From contig NZ_CABFLY010000001.1 of the NCBI RefSeq assembly GCF_901875305.1, forward strand, positions 124,001 through 188,000: a stretch of DNA of 64,000 nucleotides, given 5' to 3'. The position numbers and the translations under genes are program-made. Shown here in pieces: positions 8,761 through 17,396 of the stretch. Each line of letters opens with the position of its first letter. Positions within the stretch are counted from its first letter, which is position 1. The notes beneath the pieces are model-generated. The model saw only the letters and a list, made by a program, of their open reading frames with translations, was not told where the DNA came from and did not search any database. The stretch comes from Rothia mucilaginosa (lineage in GTDB: Bacteria; Actinomycetota; Actinomycetes; Actinomycetales; Micrococcaceae).

Positions 8761-10047
8761 ATGACCGACACACAGAACACTCCTATCATTACTCCCGTCG
8801 CGCCCGAACCGCACGGAACCCGCATCATCCTCATGCGCCACGGACAGACCGACTGGAACATCGACCACCGTTTCCAGGGCGGCACCGACATTCCCCTCAA
8901 CGACACCGGCCGCGACCAGGTGCGCACCGCCATCGGCGCGCTCAAACAAGCCCGCAACGAAGGCACCGTCGTTGACCTGGTGCTTTCCTCGCCCCTAAGC
9001 CGCGCAGCCGAAAGCGCCGAAATCGTGGCCGAAGGCCTGAACATACCCTACCGAGGTGCCGTTGACGGCTTCCAAGAACGCTCCTTCGGCGAGCTGGAGG
9101 GGCAGATCGCCACCCGCGAGCTAGTCCTCGCCTCCCGCGAATCCGGTGAGGAATACGGCGTGGAACCCACGGAAGAATTCATCGCCCGTGGCCTAGCGGC
9201 CCTGAACCGTGTGCGCCGCGAGTACAACGGCCAGACCGTGCTGGTGGCAACCCACGGCATGTTCATCGCGCTGATGATGAACGCCCTGCTGGGGGAGCGC
9301 CCCGACTGCCTCACCGAGGAAGGGTTCTACCCGATTCCTGTCAACGCCTCCCTGACCGAAGTGCCCCTGCAATACCTGGACAGCACCATCGACCGCCTGC
9401 TCGTACGTCAGAACGAACCCGACTTGGGGCCCGAACCCCTACCCGCCGGCGCTGAGAACACCACCCTCACCCTGATTCGCCACGGACAGACCGACTGGAA
9501 CAAGACGAACCTCATGCAGGGCGTCACCGACATTCCGCTCAACGACACCGGCCGCGAACAGGCACGCGCCACCGGCCAGAAGCTGGCAGATATGGGCCTG
9601 AACTTTACCGTGCTGGTCTCCTCCCCGCTATCGCGCGCCTTCGAAACCGCACAGCTGGTCGGTGAGCACTTCGACCTGCAGGTGGACAAGACCTACCCCG
9701 AGCTGGTTGAGCGCACCTACGGTGACGGCGAAGGCCTGGATATTCCCGCCCCCGAACGTCGCGCCCCCGAACGCTACTACCCGAACGTGGAATCTGAGCG
9801 TGACCTGTACATCCGCACGGTGCGCGTGCTACGCCAAATTGTGCGGGACTACGCAAATCGAGGCGAAGAACAGAAGATTATTGCCGTCAGCCACGGCAGC
9901 CTGATTCGTCGCGCTCTCTCCGCGGCCGCCGGTGAGGAATGGACGGTAACCGTGCCGAACGCCGAACCGCTGGTGCTAGACGTTCCCGGCCTCTTCGCGT
10001 GGGACTCCTCGCGATACACCGATGAGGCAGGGCGCATTGTCTGGTAA
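8761..10047 (+). CDS. Tandem histidine phosphatase (two phosphoglycerate-mutase-like domains)
   Basis: This 428-residue protein is made of two histidine-phosphatase domains. Domain 1 starts with MRHGQTDWN near residue 21 and has ATHGMF as the second catalytic histidine. Domain 2 starts with IRHGQTDWN near residue 239 and has VSHGSLIRRAL. Both have the RHG phospho-acceptor, the acidic ERSFGE/ERTYGD element and the later histidine, so both look active. The domains share long identical stretches such as TDIPLNDTGR, which points to an internal duplication. Substrates may be phosphosugars, nucleotides or phospholipid head groups; none can be assigned. It overlaps the VanZ-like gene. Confidence 0.85.
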   Translation: MTDTQNTPIITPVAPEPHGTRIILMRHGQTDWNIDHRFQGGTDIPLNDTGRDQVRTAIGALKQARNEGTVVDLVLSSPLSRAAESAEIVAEGLNIPYRGAVDGFQERSFGELEGQIATRELVLASRESGEEYGVEPTEEFIARGLAALNRVRREYNGQTVLVATHGMFIALMMNALLGERPDCLTEEGFYPIPVNASLTEVPLQYLDSTIDRLLVRQNEPDLGPEPLPAGAENTTLTLIRHGQTDWNKTNLMQGVTDIPLNDTGREQARATGQKLADMGLNFTVLVSSPLSRAFETAQLVGEHFDLQVDKTYPELVERTYGDGEGLDIPAPERRAPERYYPNVESERDLYIRTVRVLRQIVRDYANRGEEQKIIAVSHGSLIRRALSAAAGEEWTVTVPNAEPLVLDVPGLFAWDSSRYTDEAGRIVW

Positions 10048-10615
10048 AGCGCACCCCGAAAGCGGAGCGTCTAACCGCTGGATGCATGAGGTATCCGCCG
10101 CCCCCGAGACGGTAGCGGAATCACCCACCTCAGCTCGTCCCCTCTCGAAGGGGATGCGTGTACTCCGCGGCGCCCTTTGGATTCTTACTGCACTGTACTG
10201 CCTGGTTGTGGCGAGTATTGTATTCGCCCCCGTTCACGTGGACGACAACGAAATGGGCGGCGCTCTCGTAACCTGGCTGGACGCGGGCCACGCCGAGGGC
10301 TGGTTGCCACAGTTCGTGACCTACTCCACCATTGAGCAGCTCTCAAACGTCATCATGTTCATGCCCGGCGGCTTCCTCTTCGCGCTGCTGCTGGGCCGCG
10401 CCGCGCGCCGCCACGTGCTGTACGCTGGCTTCGTGGTGAGCGCGTGCATCGAGATAATTCAGTGTTTCATGCCCAACCGCACGGGGGATTTGGTGGATGT
10501 GCTCATGAACGGTACGGGTGCCCTAGTGGGTGCGGCCTGCGCTTTCTGGGTGCACCGGGTACTTCGCAAACGTAGGGAACGTCAAGGTAGGGAGTCTGGC
10601 GCATCGGTCGCTTGA
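10022..10615 (+). CDS. VanZ-like membrane protein
   Basis: This protein of up to 197 residues has about four membrane segments and the VanZ-family core (NVIMFMPGGFLFALLLG, then CIEIIQCFMPNRTGDLVDVLMNGTGALVG, quoted here in parts). VanZ itself gives low-level teicoplanin resistance, but most family members have no known role. The ATG at 10022 overlaps the preceding gene by 26 bp and lacks a clear ribosome site. A second in-frame ATG at 10082 is possible. Either way translation is probably coupled to the phosphatase gene. Confidence 0.75.
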   Translation: MRQGALSGKAHPESGASNRWMHEVSAAPETVAESPTSARPLSKGMRVLRGALWILTALYCLVVASIVFAPVHVDDNEMGGALVTWLDAGHAEGWLPQFVTYSTIEQLSNVIMFMPGGFLFALLLGRAARRHVLYAGFVVSACIEIIQCFMPNRTGDLVDVLMNGTGALVGAACAFWVHRVLRKRRERQGRESGASVA

Positions 10616-10768
10616 CCGGTGTGTGTCTGCGGCCGACCCGTGTGGCCCACAAAACAAAACCCAACGTCTCATCGAGTCAAACAGACATAATCGTTCATAT
10701 TAGATGGCAAATGATGTGGTTTCTGTAGGGAACAAAGGGTGATATTCCCCTAAAAGAGGCGTTTTATA

Positions 10769-10798
10769 TTGACCCGCCCACAAAAACCCACATAAAAT
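10769..10798 (+). promoter_or_regulatory. Candidate promoter of the fructose operon
   Basis: TTGACC (10769-10774) and TAAAAT (10793-10798) are separated by 18 bp, upstream of the fruR leader. A second -10-like TATGAT lies at 10803-10808. The surrounding 10620-10800 region is AT-rich for this genome and contains no gene. Confidence 0.55.
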
Positions 10799-10820
10799 CA
10801 AGTATGATATTGGAGGTTCT

Positions 10821-10861
10821 GCGGGTGCATTGAACTCGCATTCCGCGAAGAATGCACCCGC
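10821..10861 (+). promoter_or_regulatory. Long hairpin in the fru operon leader
   Basis: GCGGGTGCATT (10821-10831) pairs perfectly with AATGCACCCGC (10851-10861) around a 19-nt loop. It lies between the candidate promoter and the fruR start. There is no T run, so it is not a simple terminator. It could be a regulator's operator as DNA or a structured leader as RNA. Confidence 0.55.
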
Positions 10862-10922
10862 GATAAGAACACACCATAGATACGCACAGATTTCCTATCC
10901 ACTACCGAAAGAACACGAATTT

Positions 10923-11714
10923 ATGTTCGCAGAAGAACGCCGTGCCGAAATTGCAAAGCTCGTTGCCTCCGCACGCCGCGTGAACGGCGCAGATCTGGCC
11001 CGCCGATACGATGTGACCATGGAGACCGTGCGCCGTGACCTTGCTGCTTTGGAAGAAGCCGGTAAGCTTCGTCGCGTCCACGGCGGCGCAGTAACCATCG
11101 AGCAGTCCACCTCTCTGGAATCATCCATCTCATCCCGTCAGGGCATGAACACCCCGGAGAAGCGCCGCATCGCCACCAAGGCCTACCAGATGCTCCGCGA
11201 TTCTGAGTCGGGCTCCATTGTCCTGGACGCGGGTTCCACCATCGAGATCCTCGCAGACCACATTGGTGCCGAGAACTTCAGCCTCAAAACCGGCAATGAC
11301 CGCATCATTATCACCCATGCGCTGCACATCGCTGTTAAGCTTGCTGAGGCCGAGGGTGTGACCCTCGAGCTGGTGGGTGGCCAGCTACGCAAGATGACCT
11401 GGGCCGCCGTCGGTGCTCGTGCGGCTGAGCACTTCGGCACGATGCGCCCCGACATCGCGTTCATCGGTGCCAACGGCATCGAAGCACACTTCGGCATCTC
11501 CACCCCCGGCATGAACGAAGCCATTGTCAAGACCGCGATTTGCAAGTCTGCCCGTCGTGTGGTCCTGCTATGCGACTCCGCGAAGTTCGGTCAGGAGTCC
11601 CTGGTCCGCTTCGCTGGATTTGAGGATATTGACACCCTCATTACCGATCGCGAACCCGAAGGTGCCCTTCGCCAGGCGCTCGAGGCCGCCAATGTTGAAA
11701 TTGTGATCGCCTAG
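10923..11714 (+). CDS. fruR: DeoR-family transcriptional regulator of the fructose operon
   Basis: This 263-residue regulator has an N-terminal DeoR helix-turn-helix (about residues 6-58, including VTMETVRRDLAALEEAGKL and the RVHGGA motif that follows) and a C-terminal sugar-phosphate sensing domain. That domain contains LDAGSTIE, VGGQLRK and AFIGANGI. Homologues next to fruK and fruA repress the operon until fructose-1-phosphate accumulates. The ATG at 10923 is chosen because it directly precedes the helix-turn-helix; a longer upstream frame would begin inside the leader hairpin. Its stop overlaps the fruK GTG. Confidence 0.88.
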   Translation: MFAEERRAEIAKLVASARRVNGADLARRYDVTMETVRRDLAALEEAGKLRRVHGGAVTIEQSTSLESSISSRQGMNTPEKRRIATKAYQMLRDSESGSIVLDAGSTIEILADHIGAENFSLKTGNDRIIITHALHIAVKLAEAEGVTLELVGGQLRKMTWAAVGARAAEHFGTMRPDIAFIGANGIEAHFGISTPGMNEAIVKTAICKSARRVVLLCDSAKFGQESLVRFAGFEDIDTLITDREPEGALRQALEAANVEIVIA

Positions 11715-12664
11715 TGATTATTACCCTGACCGCAAACCCCAGCCTGGACCGCACGATTGAGCTCGGCGCGCCTTTGGCCCACGGTGCCGTGCAGCGTGCC
11801 ATCGGCGCCGTGCAGGATCCCGGGGGTAAGGGCGTGAACATTTCGCGTGCTCTGCAGGTTTCCGGTGTCCCGACCCTGGCGATTGTGCCCGGTGAGGCTA
11901 CCGACCTGGTACTGACCGCCCTGTCTGCGGCGGAGGTTGAGTTTGCCCACCTGCCCACCGGTGAGCCGATTCGCTCGAACATCACCGTGGTGGACCCCGA
12001 CGGTACCACCACCAAGCTGAACGCTCCCGGCACCCACTTTGATGCGCAGCTGCGTGAGAGACTGGACGCCCTGGTGATTGAGTGCTCCAAGGGCGCTGAA
12101 TGGGTGGTCCTGGCTGGCTCTCTGCCTCCGGGTCTGGAGCCCACCTACTATTCCGAGCTGGTGGCGGCCCTACGCGCCTCGGGTTATGCGGGCAATATTG
12201 CGATTGATACCTCCGAGGCGCCGCTGATTGCGACTGTTGCGGGTAAGCACAAGCCCACGCTGATTAAGCCCAATTCCGAGGAGCTGGCCCAGCTGACTGG
12301 TAGCGATAACTGGGAGGAGCTGGAGGCCAGCCCGGAGCTGACGGCCCGCACCGCTCAGAAGCTGCTGGGTGGCGGTATTGAGTATGTGCTGGCCACCCTG
12401 GGTGGCGCAGGTGCGGTGCTCGTGACCGAGCAGGGTATCTGGCACGCTGTGCATGAGCCGGTTCAGGTGCGTAGCACGGTGGGTGCCGGTGATTCGTCAC
12501 TGTCCGGTTTCTTGATTGCGCACACTCGCGGTGCGGATGCATCCGGTTGTTTGGTGCAGGCGGTGGCTCATGGTTCTGCGGCGGCGGCTTTGCCGGGTAC
12601 CCGTATGCCTTCGCTGAATCAGACTACCCCTGAGAAGGTTACTATTCGCTCGATTCGGCTCTGA
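11714..12664 (+). CDS. fruK: 1-phosphofructokinase
   Basis: This 316-residue PfkB-family kinase converts fructose-1-phosphate, the product of PTS uptake, into fructose-1,6-bisphosphate. It has N-terminal TANPSLDRTIEL, the first PfkB signature around DPGGKGVNISRAL, and the C-terminal catalytic signature VRSTVGAGDSSLSGF with the catalytic aspartate. Start is GTG, sharing one base with the fruR stop (TAGTG), which shows tight coupling. It lies between its regulator and the transporter, the common actinobacterial order. Confidence 0.92.
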   Translation: MIITLTANPSLDRTIELGAPLAHGAVQRAIGAVQDPGGKGVNISRALQVSGVPTLAIVPGEATDLVLTALSAAEVEFAHLPTGEPIRSNITVVDPDGTTTKLNAPGTHFDAQLRERLDALVIECSKGAEWVVLAGSLPPGLEPTYYSELVAALRASGYAGNIAIDTSEAPLIATVAGKHKPTLIKPNSEELAQLTGSDNWEELEASPELTARTAQKLLGGGIEYVLATLGGAGAVLVTEQGIWHAVHEPVQVRSTVGAGDSSLSGFLIAHTRGADASGCLVQAVAHGSAAAALPGTRMPSLNQTTPEKVTIRSIRL

Positions 12665-12688
12665 TAAGGAGCGAAGCATCACTGACAT

Positions 12689-12712
12689 AAATATTCTAAT
12701 TTGAGAATATTT
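12689..12712 (+). promoter_or_regulatory. Perfect 9-bp palindrome between fruK and fruA
   Basis: AAATATTCT (12689-12697) and AGAATATTT (12704-12712) are exact inverted repeats with a 6-bp spacer. AT-rich arms without a T run argue for an operator rather than a terminator. It sits about 85 bp before the fruA start and could give fruA its own regulated promoter. Confidence 0.6.
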
Positions 12713-12797
12713 AACTTGGGTTCTACACACACTTAAAGCATGGGAGAGGACGTTCCTGCCAGAGCACCTCACCTCCACTCCAACTCGAGGAAATAAC

Positions 12798-14810
12798 ATG
12801 TCCGATTTGATCACCGCAGATCTTGTCCTGCTGGATGAGAATCTCGGCGACACCCGGTTCGACGTCATCGCTAAGCTCGCCGAAGCCGTCGTCAAGGCTG
12901 GCCGCGCGGCCGACTTTGAGCAGCTCTACGCGGCTGCTGAGGCTCGCGAGTCCAAGACCGACACCGGTATTCCCGGCGGTATTGCTATCCCGCACTGCCG
13001 CAGTGCCGCTGTCACCGAGCCGACCCTGGCCATGGCTCGCCCCAACCCCGCCGTATCGTTCGGCGCTAAGGACGGCCCCGCCGACCTGATTTTCTTCATC
13101 GCGGCCCCCGACGGTGCTGACCAGGCTCACCTGAAGCTACTGTCGGCCCTGGCCCGTTCTCTTATGAAGAAGAGCTTCACCGCGTCCCTGCGCGAAGCCT
13201 CCTCGGCTGAAGAGGTTGTTGAGCTGGTCAACGGTGCGCTGGGCGTGGGTGAGAAGAAGGCGGAGGCGATGCCTGCTGAGGCCGTTGCTACCCCGGCTAC
13301 TGCTGAGCAGGAAGCCCCGAAGGCGTCTGAGGGTGCCCCGGCCATGAAGAAGCTTGTTGCTGTGACCGCGTGCCCCACCGGCATTGCTCACACCTACATG
13401 GCCGCGGATGCCCTCAAGTACGCTGCCGAGGAGCTCGGCTACGACCTGAAGGTTGAGACTCAGGGATCCTCGGGTAATGAAACCCTGAGCCAGGCCGATA
13501 TTGATGCCGCCGACGCCGTGATTTTCGCGGTGTCCGTGAATGTGCGTGACCGCAACCGCTTCGCCGGTAAGCCCTTCGTGGAGTCCCCCGTCAAGCGCGG
13601 TATCGACGAGCCGAAGGAAATGATTGCTGAGGCCCTGGCCGAGGCCGAGAACCCGAACGGCGCCCGTGTGGCTGCCGCCGCATCCACCTCTGATGACAGC
13701 GCCGGCGCCTCTGAGGGTGCCTGGGGATCACGCATCTACAAGGCCGTGATGACCGGTATCTCCTACATGATTCCGTTTGTTGCCGCCGGCGGTATTCTGG
13801 TGGCTCTCGGCTTTGTTTTTGAGGCCATCACCATGCCGAACCTGGGCGATGTGGACACCAAGGCGATTCTTGGCTCCGCAACCCTGTTCAATCTGGGTGA
13901 CGTGCACTGGACCCTGTACCTGGGCGCTGTTCTGCAGACCATCGGTGGCTTTGGCCTGAGCCTGATGGTTCCGGCCCTGGCCGCGTACATTGCGTACGGT
14001 TTGGCTCAGCGTCCCGGTATTGCTCCGGGCTTCATCGCCGGTTCGGTGGCTCTTGCGGTGAACGCGGGCTTCCTGGGCGGTATTGTGGGCGGTATTCTTG
14101 CCGGTCTGATTGCGTACGCTCTGGGCACCCTGAAGTTGCCCCGCTGGCTGGGTTCTATGATGCCCGTGGTTGTTACTCCGCTGGTGACTTCTCTGGTGAC
14201 CGGCCTGGTCATGTACCTGTTGCTCGGTGCGCCCCTGGCTTGGGTGATGACCACCCTGCAGGATTGGCTGACCTCGATGTCGGGTGGCTCCGCCCTGGTG
14301 CTCGGCCTGATTCTGGGCGCCATGATGGCCTCCGACCTGGGCGGCCCCATCAACAAGGCTGCTTATCTTTTTGCAACCGCTGGCTTGTCTTCGGGTGCGG
14401 CCGTGAACCAGGAGATTATGGCTGCCGTCATTATTTCCGGTATGGTTCCGCCACTGGCTATGGCTCTGGCAACCACCCTGCGTCCCAAGCTGTTCAACGA
14501 GAACGAGCGTGAGAACGGTAAGGCCGCTTGGTTGCTGGGGGCATCCTTCATTTCTGAGGGTGCTATTCCCTTCGCCTCGGCTGATCCTGCCCGAGTCATT
14601 CCCTCGACCATTGTGGGTGGTGCCCTCGCCGGTGCCATCTCGATGAGCGCTCACGTGGCCTCTCCGGCACCGCACGGCGGCATCTGGATTATTGGCCTGG
14701 CGCAGAACCCGCTGATGTTCTTCGTTGCCGTGCTGGCCGGTACTGTGGTGTCGGCTCTGGTGTACGTTGTGCTGAAGTCCGTGGGTGCCCGCTCTAAGGC
14801 ATCCGCCTAA
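12798..14810 (+). CDS. fruA: Fructose-specific PTS enzyme IIABC
   Basis: This 670-residue three-domain transporter takes up fructose and phosphorylates it to fructose-1-phosphate. EIIA spans about residues 1-150 with the phospho-histidine in GIAIPHCRS (His66). An Ala/Glu-rich linker follows, then EIIB at about 185-285 with its phospho-cysteine in VTACPTGIAHTYMAADAL (Cys192). The EIIC membrane domain spans about 310-665 with about nine or ten hydrophobic segments and the EGAIPF motif. The order A-B-C and length are normal. GAGGAA stands 5-10 bases before the ATG at 12798. All phosphorylation sites are intact. Confidence 0.93.
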   Translation: MSDLITADLVLLDENLGDTRFDVIAKLAEAVVKAGRAADFEQLYAAAEARESKTDTGIPGGIAIPHCRSAAVTEPTLAMARPNPAVSFGAKDGPADLIFFIAAPDGADQAHLKLLSALARSLMKKSFTASLREASSAEEVVELVNGALGVGEKKAEAMPAEAVATPATAEQEAPKASEGAPAMKKLVAVTACPTGIAHTYMAADALKYAAEELGYDLKVETQGSSGNETLSQADIDAADAVIFAVSVNVRDRNRFAGKPFVESPVKRGIDEPKEMIAEALAEAENPNGARVAAAASTSDDSAGASEGAWGSRIYKAVMTGISYMIPFVAAGGILVALGFVFEAITMPNLGDVDTKAILGSATLFNLGDVHWTLYLGAVLQTIGGFGLSLMVPALAAYIAYGLAQRPGIAPGFIAGSVALAVNAGFLGGIVGGILAGLIAYALGTLKLPRWLGSMMPVVVTPLVTSLVTGLVMYLLLGAPLAWVMTTLQDWLTSMSGGSALVLGLILGAMMASDLGGPINKAAYLFATAGLSSGAAVNQEIMAAVIISGMVPPLAMALATTLRPKLFNENERENGKAAWLLGASFISEGAIPFASADPARVIPSTIVGGALAGAISMSAHVASPAPHGGIWIIGLAQNPLMFFVAVLAGTVVSALVYVVLKSVGARSKASA

Positions 14811-14909
14811 ACCGTAGACCTCATCTTCTGATTGACTCATAATCTACAGGGGACAGCGCGGGTAGAACGCGTTACACTGTAGAGAACCCACAGATAGGAT
14901 ATGAATTCC

Positions 14910-16604
14910 ATGACTACCTACAAGGGCGTCGGCGTCTACGCCGGTCGCGTGATTGGCCCGGTTCTTCAGATGCCCAAGCCTATTGAAGAGCCTAAGGATG
15001 GCCTGCGTCTGAGCGGTGAGACCGCCGAGGCAGCCGCACAGCGCATCAAGGACGCTTCGGTCCGCGTGAAGGAAGACCTGCTCGCTCGTGCAGAGCACGC
15101 TAGCCGTGACGGCAAGGCTGTGCTGAAGTCTACCTCTCAGATGGCTACTGACCGTGCTCTTATCAAGAGCGCTGTTAAGCTGGTTGAGACTCAGGAGATG
15201 GCTCCTGAGCGTGCTATTTGGGAGGCTGCAACCTCCTTCGCTGACCAGATGGCTGCCCTGGGCGGCTACATGGCTGAGCGTGTGACTGATATCCACGACG
15301 TGCGTGCCCGCATTGTTGCTGAGCTGACCGGCCAGCAGGCCCCCGGCATCCCCGTTTCGGATGAGCCGTTCATCCTAGCTGCTATCGACCTGGCACCGGC
15401 TGACACCGCGACCTTGGACCCCGAGAAGGTTATCGCTCTGATTACCTCTGACGGTGGCCCCCAGGCACACACCGCTATTCTGGCTCGCGGCCTGGGTCTG
15501 CCCGCTATTGTGGCGGCTAAGGGCGTGACCGAGATTGCTGACGGCACCATCGTCTACGTGGACTCCAACGAGGGCATCGTTGATACCGAGCCGACCGACG
15601 CTGACCGTGAGGCAGCGATTAAGTACGCGAACCGCAAGCCTATCGCTGAGTTTGATGGTGTGGGCGTGCTGGCTGACGGTACCCGCGTTGAGCTGTATGC
15701 AAACGTTGGTGACGGCAAGTCCGCTGAGAAGGCTGCAAGCCTGAAGGCTGAGGGTGTTGGCCTGCTGCGCACCGAGTTCGGCTTCCTGGGCCACGACTCT
15801 GAGCCTTCTATCGAGACTCAGGCTAAGACCTACAAGTCCGTGTTTGACGCATTCCCCGGCAAGCACATCGTGGTTCGTACCCTGGATGCTGGTGCTGATA
15901 AGCCCCTGCCGTTCCTGAACGTGAACCCCGAAGAGAACCCTGCACTGGGTGTTCGTGGCTTCCGTACCGACTGGACCGTTCCGGGCGTTCTGACCCGCCA
16001 GTTGGAGGCTATCAAGGTTGCGTCGGAGGATTCTGACGCTGACATTTGGGTGATGGCTCCGATGATTTCGACCACCTCCGAGGCACGCAACTTCGCGAAC
16101 ATGCTCAAGGAGATTGGCCTGCCCGTTCACGGTGTGATGGTTGAAACCCCCGCAGCTGTGATGAACGCTGAGGCTATCCTGGGCGAGGTCGACTTCGTGT
16201 CCATCGGTACCAACGACCTGACCCAGTACACCATGGCGGCTGACCGTCTGCTGGGCGATTTGGCTCACCTGAACAACCCCTGGCAGCCTGCTGTGCTGAA
16301 GATGATTAAGATGACCGTTGAGGGTGCTCAGCGTGCATCGGTCACCGCGGGTAAGAAGAAGTACGTGAGCGTCTGTGGTGAGGCTGCTGCTGATCCCGCT
16401 CTGGCTGTTGTGCTGATTGGTTTGGGTGTCGACACCCTGTCCATGAACGCTGGTGCTATTCCCGCTGTGGCTGCCGTGCTGAAGTCTGTCACTAAGGAAA
16501 AGGCACAGCAGATTGCTGCTATTGCTCTGCAGCAGATTTCTTCTGCTGAGGCGAAGGACACTGCACGTGCGGCTCTGCCGATTCTGGACGAGCTGGGCCT
16601 CTAA
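14910..16604 (+). CDS. ptsI: PTS enzyme I (phosphoenolpyruvate-protein phosphotransferase)
   Basis: This enzyme takes phosphate from PEP and passes it to HPr. It has about 564 residues with the HPr-binding N-domain, the swivelling phospho-histidine domain with GGPQAHTAILARGLG (active His near residue 187), and the C-terminal PEP-binding barrel with LLRTEFGFLG, VMVETPAAV and the SVCGEAA segment. An ATG at 14901 lies only two bases from AGGAT. The ATG at 14910, giving MTTYKGVG, is at proper spacing and is preferred. It follows fruA with its own leader and is separated from ptsH by a terminator. Confidence 0.92.
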   Translation: MTTYKGVGVYAGRVIGPVLQMPKPIEEPKDGLRLSGETAEAAAQRIKDASVRVKEDLLARAEHASRDGKAVLKSTSQMATDRALIKSAVKLVETQEMAPERAIWEAATSFADQMAALGGYMAERVTDIHDVRARIVAELTGQQAPGIPVSDEPFILAAIDLAPADTATLDPEKVIALITSDGGPQAHTAILARGLGLPAIVAAKGVTEIADGTIVYVDSNEGIVDTEPTDADREAAIKYANRKPIAEFDGVGVLADGTRVELYANVGDGKSAEKAASLKAEGVGLLRTEFGFLGHDSEPSIETQAKTYKSVFDAFPGKHIVVRTLDAGADKPLPFLNVNPEENPALGVRGFRTDWTVPGVLTRQLEAIKVASEDSDADIWVMAPMISTTSEARNFANMLKEIGLPVHGVMVETPAAVMNAEAILGEVDFVSIGTNDLTQYTMAADRLLGDLAHLNNPWQPAVLKMIKMTVEGAQRASVTAGKKKYVSVCGEAAADPALAVVLIGLGVDTLSMNAGAIPAVAAVLKSVTKEKAQQIAAIALQQISSAEAKDTARAALPILDELGL

Positions 16605-16690
16605 TCTGAGAGCTACTGAGGTTCAGGCTTCCCCTGCGTCGGGTAGGGAGGGCTGCTGAGCTGGCCGGCTGGTGGGCCGGAATATTCACG

Positions 16691-16730
16691 ATGCCGGGTG
16701 TAGTGATTATTTCTACACCCGGCATTTTTA
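16691..16730 (+). terminator. Terminator of ptsI
   Basis: A perfect 13-bp stem (16691-16703 with 16713-16725), a 9-nt loop and a following TTTTTAT. It separates ptsI from the ptsH promoter. Confidence 0.9.
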
Positions 16731-16733
16731 TGT

Positions 16734-16761
16734 TTGTTGGCGCGGGGCTAAACGGTACAAT
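16734..16761 (+). promoter_or_regulatory. Candidate ptsH promoter
   Basis: TTGTTG (16734-16739) and TACAAT (16756-16761) are spaced by 16 bp, just after the ptsI terminator. This would let HPr be made independently of enzyme I. Confidence 0.5.
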
Positions 16762-16849
16762 TTATAGGGTAAGGGCGGGTCCTGAAGCGCCCCGTTCATT
16801 TAGAATAGGGACTGATATATTTCGGTTCCTTGATCAAAGGAGAAACATA

Positions 16850-17128
16850 ATGGCAGAGCGCGAAGCCACTATCGCAAGCCGTGTCGGCCTGCACGCACGT
16901 CCGGCAGCAATTTTCGCTGAGGCAGCTGGCGACCTTCCCGTCGAGGTCACCATCGCAGCTAAGGGCGAGCCCGCCGATGAGGCTATGGATGCAGCATCCA
17001 TTCTGTCCCTGATGTCCCTGGGCGCAAAGCACGGCGATGTTGTCGTTCTGCGCGCTGAGGGTGAGGGCGCTGAAGAGGCTCTGGACTCGCTGGTTAAGAT
17101 CCTCGAGACCGACCACGACGCTGAGTAA
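16850..17128 (+). CDS. ptsH: PTS phosphocarrier HPr
   Basis: This 92-residue HPr shuttles phosphate from enzyme I to EIIA. The phospho-histidine is His15 in GLHARPA. Ser50 in AASILSLMSLG aligns with the regulatory serine of low-GC Gram-positive HPr; HPr kinase is not usual in actinobacteria, so it may be unused. AAAGGAG lies seven bases before the ATG at 16850, which decides the start over upstream in-frame codons. The C-terminus is acidic. It has its own promoter and terminator, so it is probably monocistronic. Confidence 0.93.
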   Translation: MAEREATIASRVGLHARPAAIFAEAAGDLPVEVTIAAKGEPADEAMDAASILSLMSLGAKHGDVVVLRAEGEGAEEALDSLVKILETDHDAE

Positions 17129-17201
17129 GTAATCTCGGTCTTCGGGCCGGGCCGCCGTATTCCGTCACCTACGGGTGCGGGAACGAGCACACAATACGTA
17201 G

Positions 17202-17234
17202 ATATCCCGTCACTGAGGTGGCGGGATATTTTGT
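17202..17234 (+). terminator. Terminator of ptsH
   Basis: ATATCCCG (17202-17209) pairs with CGGGATAT (17222-17229). Pairing continues inward through CAC/GTG, and TTTTG follows the stem. Confidence 0.8.
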
Positions 17235-17396
17235 TGCCTGTGTTTCTTCACTGAGGGGGGCCGGCCACCAAGAGCGGGGAGAAACGGGTTGCGTGAAGGG
17301 GATGGGGAATTTGATGAGGAACCTAGTCACGGAGGCGTACCTCTCGCATCGCTCCCTTGTTAGACTATAGAGGCACTGTCTAAATGGGAGGGGACA

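Noticed and set aside
13728..14840. A 370-codon open frame antisense to fruA
   Set aside because: Gln/Arg/His-rich composition with no hydrophobic core or motif; fruA on the other strand is certain.
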